Shown: in pieces, positions 38,261 through 50,560 of the stretch | Layout of the letters: the number at the start of each line of letters is the position of its first letter | Position numbering within the stretch: position 1 is the first letter of the stretch | DNA from: Gymnorhina tibicen | Taxonomy: Eukaryota; Chordata; Aves; Passeriformes; Artamidae | Length of the DNA stretch: 64,000 nt | NCBI GenBank assembly: GCA_013399875.1 | Contig: VXAZ01000263.1 | Location: 373,262-437,261, forward strand | Reading direction: 5' to 3' | Notes under the pieces: generated by a model | Database searches by the model: none | What the model saw: the letters and a program-made list of their open reading frames with translations, nothing else | What the model was told of the DNA's origin: nothing | Position numbers and translations under genes: made by a program

Positions 38261-39842
38261 TTGCCATATTATTTCTTTTCACAGGCTTTAGGGATATACC
38301 TGGTTGAACATGCTGGAAATAAGTTCTTTGCCTTTTATTTGGGTATGACACTCTGCAGGGATGCTGATCTGAGTCTTTGACCCGATCACTGCTACTGACA
38401 GCGAACTTCTCTTTCTAGCCTGTAAATGCTCCAGTCATAAATATTTGTTTACAGAACAGTGGCAGAAAAGTGAACTTTTAAGTATACACATTAATACACC
38501 CTGTCAAAGATCCAAAGTGCTGCTGTTGCAACCCTAGATACTCCAGCTTTAATTGTTCTCACCTCTAAAGCCTTCATCTCCAAAGCCTACAGGACATAGA
38601 GATGTACACTAGTCAGTGACACAGTGAAGTTAAGCAAACAATATGCTAGCAAAAAAAAAATTTCTATTCCTCAGCCTGGAATGTTCTCAAATAACTTTTG
38701 ATGTTCAAGTGCTATTTATAAATCAAAAAGACCTCTATTATGTTATTTTGCTTTCTTTAAACCAGAAATCTAGACCTTTTCTATTAAACTTCAGCTGCCG
38801 AAAGAATAAAAATCAGTGGGTAAGAATTTAAGTATTCTTTTTTCCATTTTCCCCCTGATGTTGAAAAGTCAGGTTCAGACTCCCCTCCAAATAAAATGGC
38901 AGTAAGACACAGCTTTAGCATCCAACTCACTTTACAAAATTTTAAACCTCCACTCATGTGTGTCTTCAGTAGAAGAGATCACATGTGGCAATATACAAAA
39001 TACAGCACCTAGAAGGCATAGTTACAGCCCACAGAAGGGTTCAGTCCACGGCTAAATCACAGACACTGGTGTTCCTCAGCTGCAGCAGCAGCCGGTGGTA
39101 CTGGCTGACACTGTCAGGCTGCCTCCAGAGTCACAAAACATTCAGCCTAGTCCCTTCCTGCAACACAGGGAAGAAGTAGTGTCTCACAGGAATTGCTACT
39201 CCTGATGCAAATGATGTTGGGAGCTGGACCTCCCTGAGCTTTCTGACCTGGACATGTGCTGTTCAGGTTCTGATCACAAGGCAATTTCCCTGCTCCAAGC
39301 CTTGCATGGCAAAGTTCAGCCACCCCTGCCACTGGGAGAGCTCTTCTACCTACTATTCATCTGGTATATCTGCAGATATAATTTGCACAAGATTTAGCAT
39401 TCCAGACTCACCTACAGCTTGTTGGCCACAGAAATTACAGAGGATGTGCATCCATTGCAGAAGCAGACCATACAAAACTATCCAGCCTTGCAGTTGCAAC
39501 TAAAGCATTACCAAGCAGCCAAAGGCCGTGAAGTGTCCATTATGTTTGAAGTATAGCTTCAACAAAATACCACAAGAAACATAAAACTCAAATAATTTTC
39601 TCACCACTAAATTTCCAGAGATCACCCAATTTCAAATGAAATGTATACTGTGGTACTTCCACCCTGACTTAAGAACCCAGGAGTGCTGACAAGTGCAAGG
39701 GAAAAATGGTTCTCCTAAGCTACTGTCAGTCCCAGCTCACAACAGCTTCTACAAATACCACTGTTTGAAAAGCCTGGCATATGGTGCCACTTTTTTCAGA
39801 GAACACTGAGCAGTTTCCTCTTTCATTAAATTATATTTATAG

Positions 39843-39928
39843 GAAAAAAAAAAATCCACAGCAAAACAAACAACTAACCAACCAAAGAAACCAAACAAAA
39901 AAACCCCCCATCCAACCCCAAATCCACA
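39843..39928 (+). repeat. A/C-rich low-complexity tract
   Basis: A run of A followed by CAAACAACTAACCAACC and CCCCCCATCCAACCCC units. It belongs to the recurring plus-strand A/C-rich class. Confidence 0.8.
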
Positions 39929-42006
39929 TCCAGTCTTCAGTGTTCCCTGACCAGAGGAAATTAAAGAAACTCTGGGTTTTGCGGTTTTTTTAACTTTTAA
40001 GTTGCTGTTGAGGAAGATAATGGAAAACAGCAGAGCTTAGCATTCTATTAGCAGATGGAAGATTTAGGTCATAATCTCACACCTGGAATTAATGTAGTCC
40101 CAATAAAACTTTTGGTTGTCTAGTAGCTATCCTTCCCTAAAGGCACAGTTCAGCTTTAAAGAAGGAAAAAAATTGCAAAAAACATAACTAGAAGTGACTT
40201 AAAAGACAGCTCAGAAAACTCTTTCAGACATCATGAAAAGCTTCAGCAAGAAAATGAAAATTTTCATTGCAATATTCCCTTTAAAGTGTCTATTTTTAAT
40301 TAACAGGGTCCCTCAAGTTTTATGTAGAGTTTATCACACTGTCCCAGAACTTGCAGTCTGTGAGCCACCAGCCTCCTTCTGTGGTTATGAAAAAAATCTG
40401 GACTGTACAGCACGTCCAAAAAAGTAGCAAATATTGACTCTATTGCATGAAGAGAGCCTCTTCACAAGGAGTCATGGTCCCGGCATGCTCAGCGCTCTGC
40501 TGTCTCACGCTTACATGAAAAGCTTCCCAGAACAGTTGTTGCTGTTTACAGATGATGATGCCTCACAGGAAGACTAGAAACCAGTTGAAACACAAGTGAA
40601 AGCAACCTACGGGTGTTACTTTTCTGAGTTAGAATCCACACCTGAAACAAGGCATCCCACCATACCAAGAGGGCTAAGCTTTTATAAATACACAAAATTT
40701 CCAGTGTGAAGCTCATATGTGGCCCTCGGGAGTAATCACACGTAAAACTAAAATAAATAATTTTGAGAACCACTTTGAATGCATTACTTCTGCCCAGAAA
40801 AATTAACAAGATTTTGGACTGAGCCATCAACCTCAGGCTTCAAAACTACTCCCACATCTAATAAAACTCGACTGAGCATTCCAGCTAGAAATGATTCACC
40901 TGCCTCTCCTCCTCTGGGTGCAGATATTGCTCCTCCCAACACCCCCCTCTTTTCTGGATAAAGCTGCTGGCAGCTCACACTCAGCCATTCAGCATTCACT
41001 AAAGAAACACACTGTGTTATTCATTCCTCTGTGCCCTGTGCCACTGATGCAATGGAAAGAGAGCCAAAGATTGTGAGCATACTGGGTGTGCTGAAACCCA
41101 TCTTTCCTTATCACTGCTGTACTTGCAGATGGACATAATGATTAAAAAATGACCCACAGAGGGCTCCACACACCATTCAGAGCAGAAGAAAAGTGGAATG
41201 TTTCTAAAGTAAGGAGACCTCTGCAGTAGGTCAGGGAGTAAGCATGCCCCCAGCAAAAGGTGGGAATTTCTCACGCTTGGTAGGAATAGAGATCTTTCTC
41301 CTCTCACACAGCAGAAATGAAACAGCCACCGTGGACCTACAGGTGGCCACCATTACAGGAGTTCCTGCCTGCTGGCTCTAGAGCTGCATGCTGTCCAAGG
41401 GAACTCCAAAGCTCCCCACGCCGAGCTGTGCTGCCCTGGTGGTGGCTGCAGCAGCACTCCAAGGCCCTCTTTGCAGGATGATGACAGCCAGCAGGCTCTG
41501 CAGAGCCTAACACTACCAGCATGCCCCAACACCCAGCTACATTCCCACTCCCACAAGACCTCCAAAAAACCACAATTCTCATTTCCCCTGCTCCTCTCCC
41601 TTTGGCTCTCAGGCAGACACAATGCATCTCTTACGGCCCTCTAATACACCAGCAGAAGGCCATAAAGTTTGCGTTCCTTCTGGCTGCAGATGCCAAGGGC
41701 TTAAGGCTCTTTCGAGATAAGAACTTTCTTACAGAGCAGGCAATACGTTATGTTAGGATGCACAGAAGATGCCAAAATATTCTGTGAATCTACTGAGAAA
41801 CGTTTAACCTGCCTCTACATCCACAGTAGTCACCTTTGCAACACACCACTTATTTCCCACTATCTCAAAAGTTTTAGACTCCTCCCCCTGCTGCCCCCAG
41901 AAGCTGTGCAGAAGTTTTGGATTTAACACCCCAGGGTACTTAAAGTGACAGAAATGACCCACAGACACAAGGGAGTCTGGATGAAATACCAGAACCTGGC
42001 CCTTAC

Positions 42007-42072
42007 CAAGCCTGCAGGTGAACTTCCAGAAGGCGCGCTCCGAGATTCACGTACACTCTTAGGAATTTGCTG
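42007..42072 (-). CDS. Candidate exon, 66 nt, minus strand, CpG-containing
   Basis: On the minus strand the interval runs from an acceptor (GGTGCCCCACAG) to a donor (CTTG followed by GTAAGGGCC). It is exactly 22 codons and open in one phase-0 to phase-0 frame that includes QQIPKSVRESRSAPSGSS. A second frame is also open (LRVYVNLGARLLEVHLQA). Four CpG dinucleotides in 66 nt is high for this CpG-poor region and is the main reason to list it, because CpGs persist better under selection. The polypyrimidine tract is weak. Not recognised. An alternative first exon or a small regulatory element would also keep CpGs. Confidence 0.25.
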
Positions 42073-45000
42073 CTGTGGGGCACCTCACATTTAACTGGGG
42101 TTAAATCTTGAGGGTAAAGGACTTAAACTTCAAAGCTAAAGCAGAACATGTTGCATCATTCAACAGCAGTGTGATGTGCCAGGTAAAACTGAACTATGGA
42201 ATAGTCACCCCTCCAAAAGGCCTGTTACAGGAACCACGGCAAGAGCTAAACTACCAGAGCAAACCATGTTCTAGAAGTTCTAAATATTTAACAAAACAAA
42301 AAATATTGTGGAAAAAAAAGGTGCAAAATATAAATTTATGCAATGCAAAGTAGCTGTCATTATTTACTCATACATTGGTGACTGTTTCAAACCACAGGAC
42401 TCCATTACTAACCATAATTACCAGAATTACTTTACTAACTGTAAAGCTCTGCATTACTAAGTTCTTGTCTGTGCAGAAACACAATAGTAAGAAACATAAT
42501 TCACTCAAACTGGAAGCTGCTGGGACATTCATATCACTGACTTCCTTACTGCTTGTGTGTGTAGGCAGGGCTCAAGATTAGCAGCAAGTTGCACAGCAGT
42601 TTGAAAACTGAAGAGTAATATTAAAAATACTTGACAAAAATCTCAGTCATGAATTAAATTTGGAAAAATTATCCCCTCGCTAACCTTTAAAGCTGTCAAA
42701 TGTAAGATGCAAATGTTTTCTGGATTTACATTACCAGTTGTCAGGGCACTACTTTGCTGTCAGTGTCAGAAATTTTCACCTTCCCCAGTTTTAGAAAGCA
42801 AATCCCGTGATGGGGTGTCACTGTGTGGATTTGAAGATAATACCTACCCTATCATCCTCTCCATATGCAAGCATTTGATGTGATGTATCAAGAATGAAGG
42901 AACTGATTCAGCATTCTTCTCTATTCTGAAGTTACATTGGTTACACTGAAGTTCCCCAAATCCTGCCTAAATATTCCATTTGTCCTTTCTCTATTCCATG
43001 TATGGTTTTTTAGGTAAAGGCCATTAAGTTTATCTCTACTCTCCAGAACAACCAGAATAAACCAACAAGCCATGATTTGTTGTGGATGAGTCACAGAACT
43101 CACTTTGCTAAACACATGGTGCTTTGTATGTTTCATGAAGTAAAATTCCATGCCAAAAGGGAAAAATGCATAGACTAATGCTCTAGCTATCTCATCAACA
43201 GCAAAATAATTCAGAAGCTGCAATTAAAAGAACAGCATCTCACAAATAATTTTGAGATCTCATAGTTGCATTCAATTGCCCATTTTTAAGCCCAGTTCAA
43301 CCCATGTATTCTCTGTAAGGCGCTCAGTTACAGACTCTTAAGTGAACCTTTACCATTCCACCCCAGAGATAAACTGTGCCAACCCTCTAAAATATGAGCC
43401 TCAGGAATTCTTCCTGGTCAGCATAAAAAACTCAGCTCAGCAGTGAGTTCTCAAAAAATAAATTGTTGCATTTTCTAACAAAGCAAGCAAGCAAACAAAC
43501 AAACAAACTCAAATAAACCCAAAACCCACCACACCAAAAACTCACCTAAAAAAGGCAAAACAACCAAACCGTGGAATAAGTCAGTTGTATATGAAATGCC
43601 ACACTTAAATCAAGCTATACACAAGCTACGTCTATTTTGTTATCCAATATCTATGGTTATTTTCTTTAGTTAAATTGGAGAAAAATGGATTTAAAAAATG
43701 CAACTTCTGCAGCAAGTGAAATGATAAAGGGCATTTGTCTATGATTCATCTGATTGAAGAATAACGCTGAGTTCATTACAAGCTTACTTGAAGGTGACTC
43801 AAAGAATTTTTTTTACAAGTGCTGTTCTTTAATTGGACTTCATAATTAGTTTCGAAGCCATCTGATAAGAAATATTATTTTAAAAAGGAAAGTATTCAAG
43901 AAAAATATAAAGTCCTAAGTTTACAGAGCACTTATCAGCTTTTTGTATGCATGCTTTTCTGTATTAGAGACATGGAATGGGTTAAGAGCATACCAGCACA
44001 CACCTAAGCTGGCTTCTTTCACAATGACCATGTTTATAGAATGACATACATATTCCACTTTTCCTTTAAAAAAAATCCTAGAAGAACTTACTGAAAAAAC
44101 AGATTTTTTTAAACAAATGTCCTACCTAACATTTTACTGGAAATGTCCTAGCTTTCTGTCATCACAACAATAAGTCTGGTACAATCATTTCCTTATCCTG
44201 CGTGTACCCTATTTCATGCCCCACCACTCTTGGTCCATTCCATCCCTGAAAATACCCCCTTTTTATTCTAGTTCTTTTGGGGCTTCTCCATGAATCTCAC
44301 CACCTGCCTCCCCAACAAGAAAGTGCCACTTAAAAACCTGATTCTGTAGTATATCCATCTAAAACACCCAAAGCCTTACAGCAAAAGAGAACTATCTCTA
44401 ATTGAGTCATGTTTTCGGGTCTGCCTAGTATGTGATTCAGATTTGTCCTTCCTTCCCCTTCATGCAACAGGAAGACTGTTATGAAAGTAAGATGCTTTCA
44501 GTAACAAAGCCTAGCACTAAAAGCAGGCTGAAGAAACAAAGACTTTTAATATAACTTTCTGGCTGAAGCCAGAGGTCTGGGAAAAGCTGAGATGTGCTGC
44601 TTCTAACAGTAAGGTAGCAGAGCTCCCTCTATTGAATTAGCTGCCAATATCTCTTCAAAGTTTAAAAGATGCCAACTGTGGTCAGAATCGATGTTCTATT
44701 AAAAACCCAAAACCTTCCAGCCTGGGCAGCTGGGACCCATCATGTACACTGTATGCAAGAGACAGCTAAGGGAAGGGGACAGCCACCACACAGAGCCCAT
44801 GACACATGCCAAAATGTCACTGCCTGCCAGGGCTCCAGCCCTGGGGACTTCTGCTGTCCTTGGCTGCTATTTGAGAGTTCTCCCTCAGGTCCAAAATTGC
44901 TGTGACCATCACCCATGATTAACGATGCCAGGAGGTACTACAGATGGTGCTACCACAGCACAAAACACAACACACGAATGCAGTTCAAGCTTTTGAAGTT

Positions 45001-47383
45001 TTCCTTCACAACAGGGGTTAGCTATACAGAGTACAACCTAAACAAAATATATGGATATACAGACTGCTGAAACACTCATTAAATCACCGACTGCACTTTT
45101 TACTTCTTATCAAAGGAACGGCTTAGTATTTCCATTGCTGTTGAAAGCACTTCAAATGCTTTCTAACCAAACGTTACAGAACTCTTCTAAACCCTGATAA
45201 CCTCTAAAAATCATACCCTGAAGCTGCAGGTGCTTTGTCTTGCTCTCTACACTGTTTTATCACTTTCTCCCATGTATAACTTCCCAAAAGATGTGTATTT
45301 CTCACCAACAATAAAAATACTAGTTCAGCAGAAACAGCAGTGCTTTAATAAGTAAATATTTATTTGTCTTTGTGAAGACCTATTTGCATGATAACAAATG
45401 CAATTTGATCTTAAGACAGGCAGAAATTCCTCAAAAGAGCCAACAGTTTGGAGCAGTAGATTAACATTCACTGGTGTAGGAATGATTGTGATTGAAGCCA
45501 TCCTCAATAAAACACACTGGGGAAGAAGAAAAAGGAAACAAAACCAGAGAAGAAAAAAAAGGAAGAAACTTGATCTGATCACTGACAGTAGCGGACTGTC
45601 AGAATATAAGGTATATTGCAATCTCCTCTCTAATTGGTGAGATTCCTTTTCTAGGGTATTAAAGGCAGAAATGTACAGCCTCCTTTAATATTCATCCTGT
45701 TCCCATTAAAGAAAATACACTGAGATAAAGAACGTGTAGGTCAAAGCCTTGTCTTCTGGGAAGATAACACTCAACCATTTCATATCAAGGGGAGTTGTTA
45801 ATATTCAGGTTTTCCTGGAAAAATCACGTTCTGCTTGAGTCATTTCTAATTATCACCCTACAGCATTTACAGTTCTTTAAGAGTCTCTCATTTGAGCATC
45901 AGTGCATGGAAGCGTAACTATTTTTCTTGAAGACAGAGGAACTTGAGAGAAATCAGAATATTGCAACAGGTCCTCAATTCTCTTACAAACGTGGCCTTGC
46001 AGTTTACATACATTTTTTAATAAAAAATTACTGTATTACCAGAGGAAAAAGCTACACACCAGCCAACCCAGAGGAACCTTGAGTAGCACTGAAGAGGGAG
46101 CCTGAAGGTATGGTAAAAAAATCAATATTTAAACTCTATCCTCCTTTCAGAGCTGGCAGAACTAACCAAGACTATACTGAGAAACCATACTGTTAGTGAT
46201 GTGGAAAAACAGTATCAACAATCAACATGGTAGCATTTAAAAAAGCCACAAACCTCCTGTGTGTGAAACAGCAGCAGAACAAGCATTGGACACCAGACTT
46301 TGAGCCAGCTTATCTGTGATCATCATGTTATGGTCGTGTAGTACAGATCACAAGAAGGGGAGACTGAATATTGATAATCTAGTGTTAGGAGATCCAAATA
46401 CAAATTACAGCTCCTACAAAATAAGCACATTCAGTCTCTCCAGTGTTAACAGGCTCAAAGTACATACAGAGGTGGGGCTCCTCTGTAGTCGGTTTCCTAT
46501 TCAGCAACCTGCTCTTGTTTCACCCAAGCAGTCCAAAACACTTTGGCCAAAAAATACTCTCCAGAAAGTTCTCTGGTAGGAACCTAAAAAAGCCCATGAT
46601 GGTGTGATATGGTATGAGCAGCCAATATATTAAAGTTATTGCTGCTACAGAAATGCTTGTTTTCATATGGCTCAGAAGGATCTCCTATGGAATCGGGTAT
46701 GACATCATGGAAATCTGCAGTGAGCACTCTTACAGCTTAAGACTATAAACCACGCTACATAAGTAAGATACTTGCAAGAAAATAGAGAAGACAGTTTTAT
46801 CCCGATCACACAGGTGTAATTTGCATTATGCAAAACACTTAATACTATTTTATTTTCCCCTTTATGTATCATCTTGCATAAATTTTTAGAGATTCTGTTC
46901 CCCAAAAATTTCTGCTGGCAGTATGTCAACAAATGACTTCTACTACAAATAAAGATAATATATAATCCCAGTGTAAATAATTTTAACAACCCAGGTTACT
47001 TTCAGGAAGTAGAATGGATGGTACTGTAAGAAAGGGGATTACCCTTACCCAGGTAGAAAAGTGAAAATAAAATATCTTGAAATTAAATATGACTTGCGAC
47101 AGATATACTTATTTCATGAACATAACAACACATATTTTTCTTCAATAAAAATCACTTGGCTGAAGTTTCAAGGATTTATAGACCTGGATGATTTCTGTTG
47201 TTGCCCTCTGCCTTCTGAGTGCTACAAACCCAACAATAGAGGGGAGAGCACAAGAAAAATAGTTTCTGTTGGAAGACTTATACCAAAAAAGAAAAAAAAA
47301 AAAACCCTAAATATATCAAATGCTTCCCAAAGCAATCAATTTAACAATTTATAACTCACTTAGGAATGAGTCTGGTTTGTTAC
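42073..47383. other. Long non-coding stretch
   Basis: A+T-rich sequence; no gene or repeat family recognised apart from the simple repeat at 43481-43509 with its A/C-rich continuation to about 43572, and a poly-A run at 47292-47304. Confidence 0.5.
43481..43509 (+). repeat. (AAGC)n(AAAC)n microsatellite
   Basis: Three AAGC units pass directly into about five AAAC units, followed by an A/C-rich low-complexity stretch to about 43572. This compound tetranucleotide repeat is likely length-polymorphic. Confidence 0.85.
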
Positions 47384-47505
47384 CTGTATATTGGACCACA
47401 AATGCATGGCACACTGAAGCATATACACGTGGTGCAGATGTTTTCGGACTTCAGTTTCAGAAAACCCATGTGAACTCCAGATCTTAATATAGAAATCCGG
47501 TTTCC
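47384..47505 (-). CDS. Candidate coding exon, 122 nt, minus strand, unidentified
   Basis: On the minus strand a strong donor (ATACAG followed by GTAACA at 47383 downward) ends an interval open for 40 codons, with peptide parts KPDFYIKIWSSHGF and LHHVYMLQCAMHLWSNIQ; codon choice is ordinary and two CpGs are kept. The nearest acceptor, GCTAG at 47506-47510, has a poor polypyrimidine tract; the open frame actually extends upstream to 47534, so the true start is uncertain. With this acceptor the frame needs one base from the previous exon and ends at a codon boundary, compatible with the 42007-42072 candidate. I cannot name the protein. It lies about 2 kb from the CpG island in the direction expected for the leftward gene, so it could be an early exon. 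Confidence 0.3.
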
Positions 47506-49319
47506 CTAGCTCAAAGTCACGCCAGATATATCAGGGAAAAAACGTAGTCAGGGGTGAGAACACAGTGAGTATCATGTGAGTAAGATTACACGTTTCAGTC
47601 TCACTTGGCTTAGGCAATATGGCAACATGTAACAAGTCGAGTATAAAACGAGAGACTAAGAGCTTCCTTGTTACAATACAACAGAAAGCAGGGGGAGGGG
47701 AAAGCTTTACAAAGGTCATGATTAGCTCCTGATTAAGAGTTGACTTTCTTTTTATATACAGTCATTTCCTCTGGAGAAGTATGAGATCATAATTGGTGTT
47801 CTCAGTCTGACCTAGAGTTAGTCTCTTAGTACCAAATGTTTATTTGGATCCCCTCTCTCTTTTTAAGATAGGTATCTTCCTAGGCAGGTTGTTCTGTGAA
47901 GAAACAAAACCAAGTTTTCTCATAAGGATCTCCAGTCCATCTTGAATATTGCCAGAGATATTTACACCTGAGGCACATAAACTTTTAGTATGCTTTTAAT
48001 AGCTCAGCTACAGCTTTCCATATCCAAAGCTCAAATGGAACTCCCAAAAGCCAAGCACCATGACAGAGTAATATATCCAGATTTGTTTTGATGATAGCAA
48101 ACTAGCTATCATCTAAAATAGCTGAGATAGCAAGGGGTAAGAAAAACTACAGCAATATCAAGACTTTTTAATAGGCATTTTTATATCTAAATATCTTTTA
48201 TATTCCTCAGAATAAACAGAGAACTAGAGTCTTAAATCTACTACTGGGCTTTCCAGGCATTTTCAGTACTTCAGGGAAGGTTTCTAAGCCGAGGTGGGGC
48301 TGGTTTTTCCCCATATGTATTTCCTTGCATTTAGCCTGAGCTTCTCCTTGAGGGGGCAAGGAAGGACTGAAGAGCAGAAAGAACAAGTTAAACAGTTTTG
48401 CTGACAACCTATCAAGAACATAGGTAGTCAAGTCCCATCTTTTTATACAGCTTCATCAACACAACCTTTGAGATAAAATATTTTATGGTTCCACATTTTC
48501 TTCAAATGGAAAATGTAGACAGTCACACAATCAGGAAGATCATTTTGTATTTACTGAGCTAAATCTCTCCACAGGGGCCAAGTCTTGCTTCTTAGAAGCT
48601 GAGGTGCTTATACCTCTGATAATCCACATGCCTTTAAGATTTCCTAAAATGAACAATCTTTCCTGAAGACTTTCTCTGCATCACAGCAACCAGTATTCTT
48701 CGTAAGCTCTGCCACCGGGACTGATATTTATTATGTCCGACAGTGATTATACACTGTATTTGCCAAAGCAAAAGCCTAGCAGCACAGCCGGCCACACTGC
48801 TTACGGTTCCAATATTGCTGTTGAGTCTGTCTGGAGCTTTTTTACTATTCTGTTTGAAATTACAGATTCAGCAGCCTTATTTTACTGTTGTAGCTAGTTT
48901 TCTACTTGGAGCTTGTAAAACACAAGCATAAATGGATCTAGTGAAAAAGGTCTGCTCTTCTCTTACATTTCGACAAGACCATGCTGCCCGTAAATGGTTA
49001 ACTGGAGAGCACGTAACAACCAGGGAGAGGCCAGGAATGAAAAACCACCACCAACTCCAACACTTCTGCAAACCCTCCGCTGTTGCAAAGGCATATAGAG
49101 GCAAAGCCATTTCTTAAAGCAATACAAAATTTTACCACAGGCTGACGCTCTTTCTACAAGAATAATGAGACGGTCCCCGCGCTGAATGCAGAACTCCTCA
49201 CTTCACAGCTTTTCCCTCAGACTTCACTTTCACGCTCAATATTTACAAAACAAAGCCTACAAACACCTCATAGCCAAAATATTCCCAGAACAATTAGAGT
49301 ATTTAGCACTCTCTGCGCC
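47506..49319. other. Non-coding stretch next to the CpG island
   Basis: Unique A+T-rich sequence becoming GC-richer towards 49150. No repeat or gene recognised. If the leftward gene starts in the CpG island this is its first intron. Confidence 0.5.
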
Positions 49320-50560
49320 TTCCTACTTCCCTAGCGCCTCAAGAGTGCTTTGAGCGGGGAGGGGAAGCGAAGTTACCCACGCGACCCCGATCCGCCGGAG
49401 CAGCCTCAGGCACGCAGCGCTGTCCCCAGGCGCGGGACCCGAGCTGCCCCAGCGGACTGTCCGCGGAGGGGGCACCGAGAGCGGGGCTGCCCCGCCGCGC
49501 CCGGCACCGCGCCCACAGCGCTCCCCGGGCTCCCGGCACGGCCACGACCGGCACTGAAGGCGGGGAGGGGAGAAGCGGCTGAAGCGACCAAGTTGCAGGC
49601 GGCTCGCTGCGCAGACGTGCCGCTCAGCCTGGAAGTGAAACCGGCACCGAGCCGGGGCTCGGCTCTCGCTCCCGCGGGGGCAGCGCTGCCAGGCGGCCAC
49701 TGACAACGCCCCGGAGGGACCCCACCGCCGCTTCCCACAGGGAAAGATGAGACCGCGGCCTCTCGGTCCCCCTCACCGCTGGGGCAGCTCCTGCCTTTCC
49801 CGCAGGAGAGACGGCATCAGCCGGCGCACCCTCGCAGGGCAGGAGAGGACCGCTCTCCCCCAGAAGCGCAGCGGGATGCGGCGGGCACCACCGGTCGGGA
49901 GCGACCCCCGGCGAGCAGAGAGCCCGCGGTAGGTGCTGGGGCGCTCCGAGGAGCGGCGGGCGGGTACGCCACCTGCACCCCGGCCTCCCGTCCGCCAAGT
50001 TACGCGCGGCCGGGACGGCGCGGCCGCGGNNNNNNNNNNNNNNNNNNNNNNNNNNNNNNNNNNNNNNNNNNNNNNNNNNNNNNNNNNNNNNNNNNNNNNN
50101 NNNNNNNNNNNNNNNNNNNNNNNNNNNNNNNNNNNNNNNNNNNNNNNNNNNNNNNNNNNNNNNNNNNNNNNNNNNNNNNNNNNNNNNNNNNNNNNNNNNN
50201 NNNNNNNNNNNNNNNNNNNNNNNNNNNNNNNNNNNNNNNNNNNNNNNNNNNNNNNNNNNNNNNNNNNNNNNNNNNNNNNNNNNNNNNNNNNNNNNNNNNN
50301 NNNNNNNNNNNNNNNNNNNNNNNNNNNNNNNNNNNNNNNNNNNNNNNNNNNNNNNNNNNNNNNNNNNNNNNNNCGGCACACGGCGCGCAGGCGGGGGGAG
50401 CCCCGCGGACAGCCCCCGCCGCCGCCCCGCCGGGGGCAGCCTCCGCTGCCGCCGGGGACGAGCCTCCCCCCCAGCCCCGGGATGCGCCGCTGCCACCGGG
50501 GCGACGCTGTGAAGGCGAGGGGGCCGGGGCTGACGGGCATGCGGGACAAGCCGATCCCCC
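49320..50560. promoter_or_regulatory. CpG island, probable gene promoter and first exon(s), with assembly gap
   Basis: Composition switches abruptly from A+T-rich to very GC- and CpG-rich, with GC-box-like sequences (AAGGCGGGGAGGGG at about 49558), an ETS-like CTGGAAGTG at 49629 and a NotI site GCGGCCGC at 50020-50027. Such islands in vertebrates mark promoters. A minus-strand donor-like GTGG followed by GTAACT lies at 49375 and a plus-strand GCG followed by GTAGGTGC at 49931, so first exons could leave on either side. No TATA box is evident, as usual for this promoter class. Long open frames here (for example 49323-49706 minus) are expected from GC richness and none gives a recognised protein. 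The opposite strand skews on the two sides favour a bidirectional promoter. Part of the core is missing in the gap 50030-50373. Confidence 0.85.
50030..50373. other. Assembly gap (344 N)
   Basis: A run of N inside the CpG island. The flanks are extremely GC-rich, which is the usual cause of sequencing drop-out. Open frames crossing it (49624-50496, 49773-50549, 49933-50661, 50000-50566) are meaningless. The transcription start and first coding bases of one or both genes could be in the missing sequence, and the true gap length may differ. Confidence 0.98.

Larger units (their letters stand above)
33273..42006. other. Long non-coding stretch
   Basis: Mostly A+T-rich. It contains A/C-rich tracts (33816-33882 and 39843-39928), an 18-bp tandem duplication at 35280-35311, a GC-rich block (37640-38260) and a short splice-bounded interval on the minus strand at about 40494-40552 whose phase does not fit neighbouring candidates. 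No named gene. Confidence 0.5.
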
